Source: CAXBID01 sp963815305 (lineage in GTDB: Bacteria > Bacteroidota > Bacteroidia > Flavobacteriales > Flavobacteriaceae). Taken from it: 64,000 nucleotides of DNA. The notes below the pieces were generated by a model. It saw only the letters and a program-made list of their open reading frames with translations. It did not search any database and was not told the origin of the DNA. Positions 17,409 to 27,376 of this stretch are shown here, in pieces (positions within the stretch are counted from its first letter, which is position 1; the number at the start of each line of letters is the position of its first letter). The translations under genes and the position numbers were made by a program. The stretch is taken from the NCBI GenBank assembly GCA_963815305.1, contig CAWFFW010000001.1:1302001-1366000 (forward strand), written 5' to 3'.

Positions 17409-18836
17409 ATGAGTATAACTGCGCAATCGGTATGGAATAATTGCCTTAAATTTATAAAGGATAATATCCAACCTCAAGCGTACAAAACTTGGTTTGAACC
17501 TATAATAGCTGTAAAACTAGCTGATAATGCTTTAAGTATTCAAGTACCAAGTAAATTTTTTTACGAATGGCTTGAAGAGCATTATGTTAAAATTCTAAAA
17601 GTATCTTTAACTAAAGAATTAGGTGAAAGTGCCAAACTGGTTTACATTATAAAAATGGAAAACACATATGGCAATAAACAGCCTTTTACCGAAAGAATTC
17701 CTAGTTCTAATCGAGCTAACTTAAAATCCCAAGATGTTGATGTTCCATTAAACAATAAAAGTCCTGAATTAAGAAATCCGTTTGTTATTCCAGGGATTAG
17801 AAATGTTAAAATTGAATCTCAACTAAATCCAAATTATAGTTTTGAAAATTTCTTAGAAGGCGACTCTAACCGTTTGGCAAGAAGCGCAGGATTAGCTGTT
17901 GCGGCTAAACCAGGAGGAACGTCTTTTAATCCATTATTAATTTTTGGAGGTGTTGGTTTAGGAAAAACACACTTGGCGCATGCCATAGGTGTTGATATAA
18001 AGGACAAATATCCAGAAAAAACTGTTCTATATATTTCTGCTGAAAAATTTACACAGCAATATATTGATTCTGTAAAGAAAAATAATAGAAACGATTTTAT
18101 TCATTTCTATCAAATTATTGATGTTTTAATCATTGATGATGTACAATTTCTTTCTGGAAAAACAGGAACTCAAGACGTATTCTTCCATATATTCAACCAT
18201 TTACATCAAAATGGAAAACAAGTTATTTTAACAAGTGATAAAGCACCTGTTGATATGCAAGATATTGAGCAACGCTTGTTATCGCGTTTCAAATGGGGCT
18301 TATCTGCAGAATTGCAACATCCGGATTTTGAAACCAGAGTATCTATTTTAAAGAATAAACTTTATAGGGATGGGGTTGATATGCCAGACGATATTATTGA
18401 ATACGTAGCAAAAAATATTAAAACGAATGTTCGGGAGCTTGAAGGTGCCATTATTTCATTAATTGCCCAATCATCGTTTAATAAAAAAGAAATTACGATT
18501 GACTTAGCTAGAACTATCGTTGAGAAGTTTGTTAAAAACACAAAACGTGAAGTCTCTATTGATTACATCCAGAAAGTTGTCTCCGATTATTTTCAAATGG
18601 ATGTTGATACCTTACAATCAAAAACTAGAAAACGGCATATTGTTCAAGCTAGACAATTAGCCATGTTCTTTGCAAAAAAATTCACCAAAGCCTCTTTGGC
18701 TAGTATAGGATCTCAAATAGGAAAAAGAGACCATGCTACTGTTTTACACGCTTGTAAAACGGTAGATAATTTATCTTCAACGGATAAGCAATTTAGAAAA
18801 TATGTTGAAGACATTACTAAAAAACTTTCTGTTTAA
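17409..18836 (+). CDS. dnaA: Chromosomal replication initiator DnaA
   Basis: 475 residues, full length. Domain I covers the first ~80 residues (VWNNCLKFIKDNIQPQAYKTWF). The AAA+ domain starts around NPNYSFENFLEGDSN, with Walker A GGVGLGKTH, Walker B LIIDDVQFL and sensor/Arg-finger region QRLLSRFKWG. The C-terminal DNA-binding domain has the signature GKRDHATVLHACKTV. The 190 bp upstream contain no clear TTATCCACA-type DnaA boxes, so an origin directly beside the gene is not supported. The two downstream genes run in the same direction. Confidence 0.98.
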   Translation: MSITAQSVWNNCLKFIKDNIQPQAYKTWFEPIIAVKLADNALSIQVPSKFFYEWLEEHYVKILKVSLTKELGESAKLVYIIKMENTYGNKQPFTERIPSSNRANLKSQDVDVPLNNKSPELRNPFVIPGIRNVKIESQLNPNYSFENFLEGDSNRLARSAGLAVAAKPGGTSFNPLLIFGGVGLGKTHLAHAIGVDIKDKYPEKTVLYISAEKFTQQYIDSVKKNNRNDFIHFYQIIDVLIIDDVQFLSGKTGTQDVFFHIFNHLHQNGKQVILTSDKAPVDMQDIEQRLLSRFKWGLSAELQHPDFETRVSILKNKLYRDGVDMPDDIIEYVAKNIKTNVRELEGAIISLIAQSSFNKKEITIDLARTIVEKFVKNTKREVSIDYIQKVVSDYFQMDVDTLQSKTRKRHIVQARQLAMFFAKKFTKASLASIGSQIGKRDHATVLHACKTVDNLSSTDKQFRKYVEDITKKLSV

Positions 18837-18848
18837 AATTTACATAAA

Positions 18849-19301
18849 ATGACTAAAATACTCATGGTGTGTTTGGGAAACATTTGTCGTTCTCCACTAG
18901 CTGAAGGTATTTTAAAATCTAAGCTTTCAAATTCATTTTTGGTTGATTCCGCTGGAACTGCCAATTATCATGTTGGAAATCCTCCTGATGAGCGATCAAT
19001 TGCTGTTGCTAGAAAATATGGCTTGAATATTTCAAATTTAAAAGGTAGACAATTTGGTGTTTCAGATTTTGATACTTTTGACCTAATTTACGTTATGGAT
19101 GAATCAAATTTTGAAAACGTAGTTAAACTTGCTAGAAATGATCAAGACATCAGTAAAGTAAAAATGATTTTAAATGAAGTTTACCCCAATCAAAATCTTG
19201 ATGTACCAGACCCTTATTATGGAGGTGAACGTGGTTTTGAAAACGTATACAACATGCTAGATGAGGCTTGTGATAAGATTGCTGAAGACTTAACAAAATG
19301 A
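18849..19301 (+). CDS. Low-molecular-weight protein-tyrosine phosphatase
   Basis: 150 residues with the P-loop CLGNICRSP (nucleophile Cys8, Arg14) at the very N-terminus and the general-acid Asp in DVPDPYYGG near the C-terminus, exactly the LMW-PTP layout. It removes phosphate from tyrosine-phosphorylated proteins. It lies 12 nt after dnaA and its stop overlaps the next gene by 4 nt. No tyrosine-kinase or capsule genes are nearby. Confidence 0.95.
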   Translation: MTKILMVCLGNICRSPLAEGILKSKLSNSFLVDSAGTANYHVGNPPDERSIAVARKYGLNISNLKGRQFGVSDFDTFDLIYVMDESNFENVVKLARNDQDISKVKMILNEVYPNQNLDVPDPYYGGERGFENVYNMLDEACDKIAEDLTK

Positions 19302-20011
19302 ATTCTCAAGGAAAATTATACTTAATACCCACTACTCTCGGCGATAATGATCCTTTGGATGTATTACCTGCATTAGTAAAAAAGGTTATTGAGGAGACCG
19401 ATACTTTCATCGTAGAAAATGAAAAAACAGCAAGACGTTTTATAAAAAAGATTTGTCCAGAGAAATCGCAACCCTCTTTACAGCTCTTTCCATTAAATAA
19501 ATTTACTGAAGCTAGTGAACTTCCTAGTTTTTTAAACCCTTGCCTACATGGTATTAACATTGGTTTACTTTCTGAAGCAGGATGCCCAGGAGTTGCTGAC
19601 CCAGGAGCAAATATTGTAAAATTAGCTCATGACAAAAACATAAAAGTGATTCCTTTAGTTGGCCCTTCCTCTATATTAATGGCCATGATGAGTTCTGGTA
19701 TGAACGGGCAAAGTTTTGCCTTTAACGGCTATTTACCTATAGATAAAGGTGAAAGGAAATCTGAAATAAAACGTTTAGAACGTTTGTCTTTTGAGTATAA
19801 TCAATCTCAAATTTTTATTGAAACCCCTTATCGTAATAATAGAATGATAGAAGATTTGGCATCTATGTTGGAGAATAATACCAATGTTTGTGTAGCTTGT
19901 GATATAACATTAACTACTGAGTTTATAAAAACTCAAACTGCAAATACTTGGAAAAAAAATAAGGTAGACCTCCATAAAAGACCTACCATATTTATTATTC
20001 ATAAGGACTAA
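19298..20011 (+). CDS. Tetrapyrrole-methylase-type SAM methyltransferase (RsmI-like)
   Basis: 237 residues of the RsmI/CobA-like fold: GKLYLIPTTLGDNDPLDVLP at the start, IGLLSEAGCPGVADPGANIV, VGPSSILMAMMSSGMNGQSFAFNGYLP, and FIETPYRNN. RsmI 2'-O-methylates C1402 of 16S rRNA. This short Bacteroidota form is related, but whether it has the same target is not certain. It overlaps the phosphatase gene by 4 nt, so the two are translated together. Confidence 0.85.
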   Translation: MNSQGKLYLIPTTLGDNDPLDVLPALVKKVIEETDTFIVENEKTARRFIKKICPEKSQPSLQLFPLNKFTEASELPSFLNPCLHGINIGLLSEAGCPGVADPGANIVKLAHDKNIKVIPLVGPSSILMAMMSSGMNGQSFAFNGYLPIDKGERKSEIKRLERLSFEYNQSQIFIETPYRNNRMIEDLASMLENNTNVCVACDITLTTEFIKTQTANTWKKNKVDLHKRPTIFIIHKD

Positions 20012-20019
20012 TTTTGTTT

Positions 20020-20679
20020 TTAAATCGCTTTTGCTAATTTATTTGGTTTAACAAAAGACGTGTCATAACCAGAAAAACGTTTCATGTAATATTCGACGGT
20101 GGTACCGTATCCATCTGCAAAATTATCCAGTCCGTAGCTTCTCAAATATTCTTTTACACTACCTGGACCAGCTAAATGTGCTGCTGCTAAAATACCAGAT
20201 TCAGTTACTAAAACACCGTTAATTCGTTTTCCAACAAAATTTTTAATATCACGGCGTAAAATCCATTTATTACGTGCTGCATTTGCAATAAATGCCTTTT
20301 CTTGTAGGACAGGATTCTTCAAAAACTGAGCTGGATTATGAATACCAATCATTTTTAAAGTTTCTTCACCAAACTGATATTTACCCAAATATCCAAAAGT
20401 ATTAACAGAAGCATAATCGCCACGAGATTCTTTAAAAGCTAAGGCTTCTTTAAATCCAACAAAAGACTTTCCCAAATAAGGAGAGAATGTTTCGTTCAGT
20501 TCATTTGACGCTAAAATATCATCTTCGATATCTTGGTCAAGGTTTACATCATAATTAAGATCCAAACCTTTTGTTGAGTATTTACTCAAATCTATTGTTT
20601 CATTTGATGAAAATGAAACGCCTAACAGTATGCATATTGTAAGTGCTAGGGTTGAGTAACTTGCAATATTTTTAATCAT
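20020..20679 (-). CDS. Exported lysozyme-like (SLT-type) protein
   Basis: 219 residues with an N-terminal hydrophobic helix (signal peptide or anchor). From about residue 75 a lysozyme-like segment appears: FKEALAFKESRGDYASVNTF, then GYLGKYQFGEETLKMIG, with the Glu of ESRGDY as candidate catalytic acid, and later LAAAHLAGPGSVKEYL. It is probably a peptidoglycan-cleaving enzyme of the periplasm, though activity is only inferred. It is convergent with the RsmI-like gene (8 nt apart) and separated by about 110 bp from the DUF2279 gene. Confidence 0.75.
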   Translation of the reverse strand: MIKNIASYSTLALTICILLGVSFSSNETIDLSKYSTKGLDLNYDVNLDQDIEDDILASNELNETFSPYLGKSFVGFKEALAFKESRGDYASVNTFGYLGKYQFGEETLKMIGIHNPAQFLKNPVLQEKAFIANAARNKWILRRDIKNFVGKRINGVLVTESGILAAAHLAGPGSVKEYLRSYGLDNFADGYGTTVEYYMKRFSGYDTSFVKPNKLAKAI

Positions 20680-20788
20680 AATTTCTAAATTTCTTCAGTA
20701 TAAAATCAAATATTATACCTGAAAATTTGAGCGTGCAAAATTACATATATTTTTAAAATCTTCAAAATTACTCGTTTAACTACTCCTT

Positions 20789-21700
20789 TTAGTTGTAGAA
20801 TAGACGAAAAACAGTCCTATTTTTATTAATTTCTAAGGCTGGAAAAGGTATTTTTATCGTGTTAAAAACACTAAAAATCGACTTTAAAAATCTAGAATCT
20901 GTATCAATATTATTCAAATTTACATCAAAACTTAAATAGTATTGCCGATATCTTAAATTACTTGTTAACACCTGATTGTCAATATCTTTTGAAGCTGATA
21001 GCATACCTTCGCCTCCATAGCCTATGGCTAGATTTAGCCATTTTGGAATTTTACTTTCTTTAAAAAAAGAATATAGATTTAAACTTAGCCAATATGTTTG
21101 TCCATTATAGTCTTTAAGCATCTGCTCCAATGTCGTTTCCCCTAATTTATCTGGATTCAAATTAGCATACTTAGTTTTATGGAAAGAGAACTTTAAGGCA
21201 ATTCGCTGCTCATTCCATAATAATTCTTGACTAATATACAATCCTGTTCCAGAAGCATTAGCCAAAATATCACCCCATGAAAAACCCCATTCTTTAGAAT
21301 AACCGTCTAAAATTTCGACTGCCGTTAAAAACCCAAAACCCAATGTTGCACCATAAATGAGTTGATCTTTTTCACTAACTCCACTCCAATTAAGCAATTC
21401 TGCACCAAAACGACCCATTTGATAAGATGAAAAAACATGTCCTATTTTGTCCATTTGAAGCCATTCTTTATTATCATTAACCGTGTGAAATTTAGAACGC
21501 TCAAAATCAGCATACCAAAGCTGATTTAATCCAAATAATGTAAGGCCTCCAATTACACTTTCAGAAATAATAACAGCATTTTTCCTTTTAAAATGTAGTG
21601 TATCACTTGGTTTTAAAAAGCTATTAAGCTTTTCTTGAGAATAAGTAAAAGAAGCCGTTAAAATTAAAAAGATTAGATATTTTGGTTTTAAAAACCGCAT
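20789..21700 (-). CDS. DUF2279 family envelope protein (YfiM-like)
   Basis: 303 residues with a signal peptide (FLILTASFTYSQ). The DUF2279 core is visible as MDKIGHVFSSYQMGRFGAELLNWSG, then YGATLGFGFLTAVEILDGYSKEWGFSWGDILANASG. The function of the family is unknown. Its start abuts the mltG stop, and mltG, a GNAT gene and dapF follow upstream in one leftward unit. The C-terminus is rich in beta-strand patterns ending in Phe-Tyr-Asn. Confidence 0.85.
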   Translation of the reverse strand: MRFLKPKYLIFLILTASFTYSQEKLNSFLKPSDTLHFKRKNAVIISESVIGGLTLFGLNQLWYADFERSKFHTVNDNKEWLQMDKIGHVFSSYQMGRFGAELLNWSGVSEKDQLIYGATLGFGFLTAVEILDGYSKEWGFSWGDILANASGTGLYISQELLWNEQRIALKFSFHKTKYANLNPDKLGETTLEQMLKDYNGQTYWLSLNLYSFFKESKIPKWLNLAIGYGGEGMLSASKDIDNQVLTSNLRYRQYYLSFDVNLNNIDTDSRFLKSIFSVFNTIKIPFPALEINKNRTVFRLFYN

Positions 21701-22743
21701 TATCTAGTTATGCCTTGAGAAGAAAGATATTGCTGATACGCTCTAGCATTAACGTTATGTTGTGATAGTGTTTTTGCGAATTTATGAAACCCTAAACGTT
21801 CTGCATCTGCTGCGAAATAAAGATAGTTATGTTTTTCATAATTTAATACGGCCTTAATAGCTGAAATATCGGGCATAGCAATTAAACCTGGAGGCAAGCC
21901 TAAATGCTTATAGGTGTTGTATGGAGACTCAATATCTTTATGTACATTTAATACACGCTTAATAATAGTATTTTGATATTGAGGTAATTTATAGGCTGCA
22001 AATTTTAAAGTAGGATCAGCTTGCAAAGGCATTCCTATTCGTAATCTATTCACATATACACCAGCTATTCTTGGTTGTTCACTAGCTTGTTTAGATTCTT
22101 CATGCACAATAGACGCTAAAGCAATAACTTGATTGGGTGTCAAGCCAATAGCTTCTGCTTTTTTTGTTCTAGTTTCGTTCCAAAAATGCTGATATTCTTT
22201 CAACATTCTATCCCGAAAATTTTCTGCTGAAGTATTCCAGAAAAACTCATAACTATTTGGTAAATACATGCCTAAAGCGGTAGATTCACTAAATTTGTTT
22301 TTATCTAGAAAAGCCTTATCATTCATAGCGTTTAAAATAGCTACGCTATCTGCCTCTATAACTTCAGAAACTCGTCCTGCCAATTTTTCTAACGATGTTT
22401 GATTGTTGAATGAAAGTTTAATAGGTAAATTATTACTTCGAATAGAATTGATGATATCATTATTACTCATGCCTTTTTTAATCGCATATTTTCCAGCTTT
22501 AATATTAGCTGTGTATTTTTTTTGTTCTGCTAAGTCATCAAAAGAATCAATATCATCCAATAATGGTTCTAATTGATTTCGCACCTCTTCATAACTGGCG
22601 TTAGTTGGAATATAAACATAAGCCTCTTCATTATTAAAAGCCGTATTGGGCTTTAGCATAGCTTTATAAACAAAGTTTGCAAAAAAAGCAGCAACGATAA
22701 GTCCGATAACCAAAATGGCTAAAAGTATCTTTTTTATATACAT
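21700..22743 (-). CDS. mltG: Endolytic murein transglycosylase MltG
   Basis: 347 residues with a single N-terminal transmembrane helix (about 5-27) and a YceG domain. The conserved catalytic segment is IVHEESKQASEQPRIAGVYVNRL, followed by GMPLQADPTLKFA and YNTYKHLGLPPGLIAMP. MltG cleaves nascent glycan strands and sets their length. The gene abuts the GNAT gene upstream and overlaps the DUF2279 gene by one base. All hallmark residues are present. Confidence 0.95.
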   Translation of the reverse strand: MYIKKILLAILVIGLIVAAFFANFVYKAMLKPNTAFNNEEAYVYIPTNASYEEVRNQLEPLLDDIDSFDDLAEQKKYTANIKAGKYAIKKGMSNNDIINSIRSNNLPIKLSFNNQTSLEKLAGRVSEVIEADSVAILNAMNDKAFLDKNKFSESTALGMYLPNSYEFFWNTSAENFRDRMLKEYQHFWNETRTKKAEAIGLTPNQVIALASIVHEESKQASEQPRIAGVYVNRLRIGMPLQADPTLKFAAYKLPQYQNTIIKRVLNVHKDIESPYNTYKHLGLPPGLIAMPDISAIKAVLNYEKHNYLYFAADAERLGFHKFAKTLSQHNVNARAYQQYLSSQGITR

Positions 22744-23268
22744 TTAATTTTTAATAAGCTGAAATAAACATTCATTTTTGTAAGAACTATTAACATAGTT
22801 CCAGTCTTTTTTTAGTCCTATTTTTCTGAATCCTTTTTTAGTAAACAATTTGATACTGGTTTCATTTTCTTCAGAAATATTACAATATAATTGATGCAAA
22901 CCTAAATGTGTGAAACAATAATTAATCAATAGACTTAAAGCTTCCTCACCATAGCCTTTACCCCTATCACTAGGTTCTTTTATTAAAACTCCAATACCTG
23001 CTCTACTATTTTTAAAATCGAAATCAAAAATGTCAATCAGTCCTAAGGCTTTATTATGATAACTTGAAATAACTAGCCTTAATTGTTTTACCTCATAAAT
23101 ATCTTTATGAGCATTTTCTAGATATTGTTTTATCAAAAATTTAGAATACGGTGTATGGGTGTTACTTATTTCCCAAATAGTTTCATCATTTTCAACGGCA
23201 TGAATAAAATCTAAATCCTCAGGTTCTAAAGCACGTAAATAAATATGTTCTCCTTTTAGGCTTATCAT
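22744..23268 (-). CDS. RimJ/RimL-type GNAT acetyltransferase
   Basis: 174 residues beginning MISLKGEHIYLRALEPEDLDFI, a typical GNAT acetyltransf_3 start. The acetyl-CoA site is IKEPSDRGKGYGEEALSLLI, followed by LHQLYCNISEENETSIKLFTKKGF. The target (protein N-terminus or small molecule) is unknown. It overlaps dapF by 4 nt and abuts mltG. Confidence 0.88.
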   Translation of the reverse strand: MISLKGEHIYLRALEPEDLDFIHAVENDETIWEISNTHTPYSKFLIKQYLENAHKDIYEVKQLRLVISSYHNKALGLIDIFDFDFKNSRAGIGVLIKEPSDRGKGYGEEALSLLINYCFTHLGLHQLYCNISEENETSIKLFTKKGFRKIGLKKDWNYVNSSYKNECLFQLIKN

Positions 23269-24038
23269 ATATCGCCTTTAAAAACAAATTTTGCAGGCCC
23301 AATAAGCCATACATTTTTATAAACTCCATTTTCAACGTCAAAACAAACTTGCAATTTACCACCTTCAACTTCTAAATCAATAAGGCTTTCATTTGTTTCA
23401 CTAATAGCATGCATTGCTATGGCGACTGCCGTAACTCCTGTGCCACATGACAAAGTTTCATCTTCAACACCACGTTCGTAAGTTCTCACTCTAAAACTAG
23501 AATCTGATAATTTCTTTACAAAATTAACATTACTGCCCGCTTCATTATACGGTGCTCCATATCTAATCTTAGCACCTATAGTTTTTATATCAAAATCGTT
23601 AATTTTATCTTCAAATTGCACGTGATGAGGAGATCCTGTGTTTAAAAATATATGGGTTTTATGTGTTTCAACATTAGAAACTTCTTGCATTTGAAGCTTC
23701 ACCACATCATTTTCAATAGTTGCATGATGTAAACCATCAACAGCTTCAAAAACTGCTTTATCCCTTATAACGCCTAACTGTTTTGCAAAAGCCACTAAGC
23801 AACGCCCGCCATTTCCACACATAGAACTTTCATTTCCGTCGGCATTGTAATACACCATTTTAAAATCTAAATCGGGGTGGTTTTCAAGCAAAATAAGTCC
23901 ATCAGCACCTATGCCAAAACGTCGGTCGCACAAATGCTTAATGTGTTTGGTATTATTTTTGTCGAAACTTTGTTGACGATTATCAATCATCACAAAATCG
24001 TTTCCTGTTCCTTGATATTTGTAAAAATCTTGTTGCAT
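23265..24038 (-). CDS. dapF: Diaminopimelate epimerase
   Basis: 257 residues. The two catalytic cysteines appear in the paired motifs NESSMCGNGGRCLVAFA and EDETLSCGTGVTAVAIA, as in all DapF enzymes. The N-terminus FYKYQGTGNDFVMIDNR is canonical. It converts LL- to meso-diaminopimelate for peptidoglycan and lysine. It is the first gene of the leftward dapF-GNAT-mltG-DUF2279 unit and divergent from htrA. Grouping with mltG gives the operon a cell-wall theme. Confidence 0.97.
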   Translation of the reverse strand: MQQDFYKYQGTGNDFVMIDNRQQSFDKNNTKHIKHLCDRRFGIGADGLILLENHPDLDFKMVYYNADGNESSMCGNGGRCLVAFAKQLGVIRDKAVFEAVDGLHHATIENDVVKLQMQEVSNVETHKTHIFLNTGSPHHVQFEDKINDFDIKTIGAKIRYGAPYNEAGSNVNFVKKLSDSSFRVRTYERGVEDETLSCGTGVTAVAIAMHAISETNESLIDLEVEGGKLQVCFDVENGVYKNVWLIGPAKFVFKGDI

Positions 24039-24181
24039 ACTTTAAGCACAAATATATGATTTTTTGATTGTTAAATAGTCGTTAAAATTGAAGTTAAAAA
24101 ACCGTTAAAAGAGATTTTCGGCTCAATAATTGGTTAATTTTAATCGTTGATTATCTATTAATTAAAATAATTTAGAACAAA

Positions 24182-25594
24182 ATGAAAAAGATTTTAACAT
24201 TAGTATTTGTTTCTGCCATAGGCGGGATATTAACTTTAGGAAGCTATAAACTTTTTATAGAAAATGAAAACGCAGTGGTTGTTGAATCTAATCTAAACAA
24301 TCCAGCATTTTTACCCACAAATAATATTAGTAATTTATTTAAAACGGCTGAAAATCCAGATTTTACATTAGCCGCTGAAAACACTGTAAATGCCGTTGTA
24401 CACGTGAAAAATGTAACACTGAGTACAGGTCAATATTCATTACAAGATTTATTTTCAGGAAAACAATATCAACGTGCGCAGCTGGGAACAGGTTCGGGGG
24501 TTATTATAAACTCTGATGGTTATATTATTACCAACAACCATGTTATAAATAATTCTAATAAATTATCTGTAACATTGAATAATAATAAAACTTATGAAGC
24601 TAGAATAATAGGAACTGATCCAAAAACGGATATAGCCCTTTTAAAAATTGATCCGGATGAAGAATTACCTTTTGTAACTTTTGGAGATTCTGATAATGCT
24701 AAATTAGGCGAATGGGTTTTAGCGGTTGGCAACCCGTTTAATTTAACATCTACAGTTACTGCGGGTATTATAAGTGCAAAATCTAGAAATATTACACCTG
24801 GTGAAACAACACATTCTTTCATACAAACCGATGCCGCGGTAAACCCAGGTAATTCTGGTGGAGCTTTAGTTAATACTAATGGGGAGTTAATTGGCATTAA
24901 TACTGCAATTTCATCACAAACAGGCTCATACATTGGTTATTCTTTTGCGGTGCCAAGTAATATAGCGCGTAAGGTGGTTGAGGATATCATGGAATACGGT
25001 AATGTACAAAATGGCGTTTTAGGAATAACAGGAAGAACTTTTGACAGTGAAGTAGCCAAAGAAATCGGTATTACTTATTCTGAAGGAGTTATTGTTGCCG
25101 AAGTAATTAAAAATTCGGGAGCTGAAAAAGGGAATATAAAAGAGAAAGATATCATTAAAAAACTTGATAACATAGAAATTTCTAAGTTTGAAGACTTAAC
25201 TGGATATATAAAAACGAAACGTCCAAATGATGTTGTAAACGTTCAGCTATTAAGAGATGGTGAAATAAAAACCTTAAGCGTAACTTTAACAAACCCAGAG
25301 GTATTCTCTGTAAGTTTTATGAAAATGGAACTTCAAGATTTATCTGAAGATTTTAAGGAAGAATATGGTATAGCATATGGTGTAATGGTAAAAGACACTC
25401 AAAATAAATGGTTGTCATCTAATTTAGGAATTACTAAAGGCTATATTATTACTGGAATTAATGATACTAAAATTGAGTCGATTCAAGATATAACCAAATT
25501 AAAAAAGAAATATGGTGATGATATTTTGGATGACATCAAAAAACTAGAATACATTAATAGGTATAAAGAAAAGAAAGAAGTGATTTTCAAATAA
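24182..25594 (+). CDS. HtrA/DegP-type periplasmic serine protease
   Basis: 470 residues with an N-terminal hydrophobic signal or anchor (LVFVSAIGGILTLGSY). The catalytic triad is complete: His120 in ITNNHVI, Asp150 in TDIALLKI and Ser225 in NPGNSGGAL. A first PDZ domain spans roughly 270-370 (GVIVAEVIKNSGAEKGNIKEKDII) and a second, shorter one follows. It degrades or refolds misfolded envelope proteins. It is a single-gene unit with a strong terminator behind it. The degP/degQ names are not separable from sequence alone. Confidence 0.95.
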   Translation: MKKILTLVFVSAIGGILTLGSYKLFIENENAVVVESNLNNPAFLPTNNISNLFKTAENPDFTLAAENTVNAVVHVKNVTLSTGQYSLQDLFSGKQYQRAQLGTGSGVIINSDGYIITNNHVINNSNKLSVTLNNNKTYEARIIGTDPKTDIALLKIDPDEELPFVTFGDSDNAKLGEWVLAVGNPFNLTSTVTAGIISAKSRNITPGETTHSFIQTDAAVNPGNSGGALVNTNGELIGINTAISSQTGSYIGYSFAVPSNIARKVVEDIMEYGNVQNGVLGITGRTFDSEVAKEIGITYSEGVIVAEVIKNSGAEKGNIKEKDIIKKLDNIEISKFEDLTGYIKTKRPNDVVNVQLLRDGEIKTLSVTLTNPEVFSVSFMKMELQDLSEDFKEEYGIAYGVMVKDTQNKWLSSNLGITKGYIITGINDTKIESIQDITKLKKKYGDDILDDIKKLEYINRYKEKKEVIFK

Positions 25595-25616
25595 ATAATA
25601 AAACTAATACCTTAAA

Positions 25617-25657
25617 TAAACCCTTTAAAATAATTATTTTAAAGGGTTTATTTTTTT
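25617..25657 (+). terminator. Rho-independent terminator after htrA
   Basis: Perfect inverted repeat: the arms at 25617-25632 and 25635-25650 are 16-nt reverse complements (TAAACCCTTTAAAATA), followed by seven T residues. It lies 23 nt after the htrA stop. Confidence 0.9.
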
Positions 25658-25757
25658 AATTCTGATTTAAATTCAAATGCTGGATTATATAACTCAACTT
25701 AATTCATAGATATTGAATATTTCATAAAAATAGGCTACGAAAACGTTTGAAATATGA

Positions 25758-25765
25758 TATTTTTG
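25758..25765 (+). promoter_or_regulatory. Candidate -7 element of the long GAPDH gene
   Basis: TATTTTTG matches TAnnTTTG and lies 29 nt before the ATG at 25794. No -33 TTTG sits at the preferred ~19-nt spacing; one at 25746-25749 is too close. Confidence 0.45.
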
Positions 25766-25793
25766 CAAAATCAAAACATCTAAATCGAGAAAA

Positions 25794-27242
25794 ATGTTAT
25801 TAAATGAAACTTACGAAAAGGAGTTAGCCTTTCAAGCCGATCGTAGGCGTGCTACTGTTGAATTTATTAAAATTGTAAGCGACCTTTGGTATGATAAATC
25901 TATTGAATTGGTTCTATTCAGAAACCAACTGATTGACCGAAATGTAAGTCAGATATTAAATTTACACGAATATGCTGGAAAATTTGTGCAAAAACCCATC
26001 TCAATTTTTGATTCTGTTGAGCTTGCTCAAGCTATAAAAACACTTGATATCCCACCAGCAAAACTAGATATTGGTAAACTAACCTATGAGTATCATTTAG
26101 AAGATAACAAGCATAATAATGTGACTGCTTTTATGGTTTCGAAATTAAAAGATGCTCATAAAAATGGTGATATTCAACCTAAAGATGTTGTGCTTTATGG
26201 TTTTGGTAGAATTGGGAGATTAGTAGCAAGAGAACTTGTCGCTAGAACTGGAAAAGGAAGCCAATTACGATTAAGAGCGATAGTAACTAGAGGAAATATC
26301 GACGCTAAAACACTTCAAAAAAGAGCAGCACTATTACAAAATGACTCGGTACATGGCGATTTTCCTGGTACGGTTTCAATTGATGAAAAAAATAAGGCAC
26401 TTATTATAAACGGTACCACAGTCAATATAATTACAGCAAACGCTCCAGAAGATATTGACTATACAAAATATCATATCAATAAGGCTTTAGTGATTGACAA
26501 TACTGGAGTTTTTAGAGATAAAATAGCGTTAAGCCGACATTTAAAAGCTAAAGGCGTTGATAAAGTTTTACTTACAGCACCAGGGAAAGAAATTCCTAAT
26601 ATTGTTTATGGTGTAAATCATCATGAAAACGACCCCGATACTATTGATATTTTTTCAGCAGCTTCTTGCACCACAAATGCTATAACCCCGGTTTTAAAAG
26701 CCATAGAAGATTCTTTTGGTATTAAAAGCGGACATTTAGAAACTATACATGCCTACACCAACGATCAGAATTTAGTTGATAATTATCATACCAAATACCG
26801 CCGAGGTCGGGCTGCAGCTTTAAATATGGTCATTACCGAAACTGGTGCTGGTCATGCCGTGGCAAAAGCTTTACCCAGTTTAGAAGGCAAACTTACCTCA
26901 AATGCTATTCGTGTTCCGGTACCTAATGGATCGCTAGCTATTTTAAATTTAGAACTAAAAAATAAAACATCACTTAGTGGCGTAAATACTATTTTAAAAA
27001 AATACGCTTTAGAAGGCGACCTCGTTGAGCAAATAAAATATGAATTAAGTGATGAATTGGTGTCTAGCGATATTATTGGAAGTTCAGCACCTTCTATTTA
27101 CGATAGTAAATCTACAATTGTTAGAAAAGATGGCAAAAACATAGTTTTATATATCTGGTATGATAATGAATATGGCTATAGTCACCAAGTTATAAGGCTT
27201 GCCAAATATATTGCTAAAGTAAGACGTTATACATATTATTAA
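25794..27242 (+). CDS. Long-form glyceraldehyde-3-phosphate dehydrogenase
   Basis: 482 residues, about 145 longer than ordinary GAPDH because of an N-terminal extension (about 1-130, mostly helical, no recognised domain). The NAD-binding segment VVLYGFGRIGRLVAREL begins near 132, and the catalytic Cys292 is in FSAASCTTNAITP. HAYTNDQNLVDNYH and WYDNEYGYSHQ are intact. A second, standard GAPDH (gapA) is present at 31.2 kb. Many Bacteroidota carry this pair; the long form may serve the gluconeogenic direction, which is inference. A terminator lies on each side, so it is monocistronic. Confidence 0.93.
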   Translation: MLLNETYEKELAFQADRRRATVEFIKIVSDLWYDKSIELVLFRNQLIDRNVSQILNLHEYAGKFVQKPISIFDSVELAQAIKTLDIPPAKLDIGKLTYEYHLEDNKHNNVTAFMVSKLKDAHKNGDIQPKDVVLYGFGRIGRLVARELVARTGKGSQLRLRAIVTRGNIDAKTLQKRAALLQNDSVHGDFPGTVSIDEKNKALIINGTTVNIITANAPEDIDYTKYHINKALVIDNTGVFRDKIALSRHLKAKGVDKVLLTAPGKEIPNIVYGVNHHENDPDTIDIFSAASCTTNAITPVLKAIEDSFGIKSGHLETIHAYTNDQNLVDNYHTKYRRGRAAALNMVITETGAGHAVAKALPSLEGKLTSNAIRVPVPNGSLAILNLELKNKTSLSGVNTILKKYALEGDLVEQIKYELSDELVSSDIIGSSAPSIYDSKSTIVRKDGKNIVLYIWYDNEYGYSHQVIRLAKYIAKVRRYTYY

Positions 27243-27280
27243 ATAAAAATCTAAAATATAACGATGAGCGTATATAAAAT

Positions 27281-27304
27281 AGCCTTGTTTTCGAGGCTTT
27301 TTTT
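27281..27304 (+). terminator. Probable terminator after the long GAPDH gene
   Basis: AGCCT (27281-27285) pairs with AGGCT (27294-27298) around an 8-nt loop and is followed by a T tract. The stem is short, so efficiency is uncertain. Confidence 0.6.
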
Positions 27305-27376
27305 AAAATTTATTATGTTAATAAACAATATTTTATAACTTCGTAAAAAACCAAATTTCAATTTAAACCATATTAA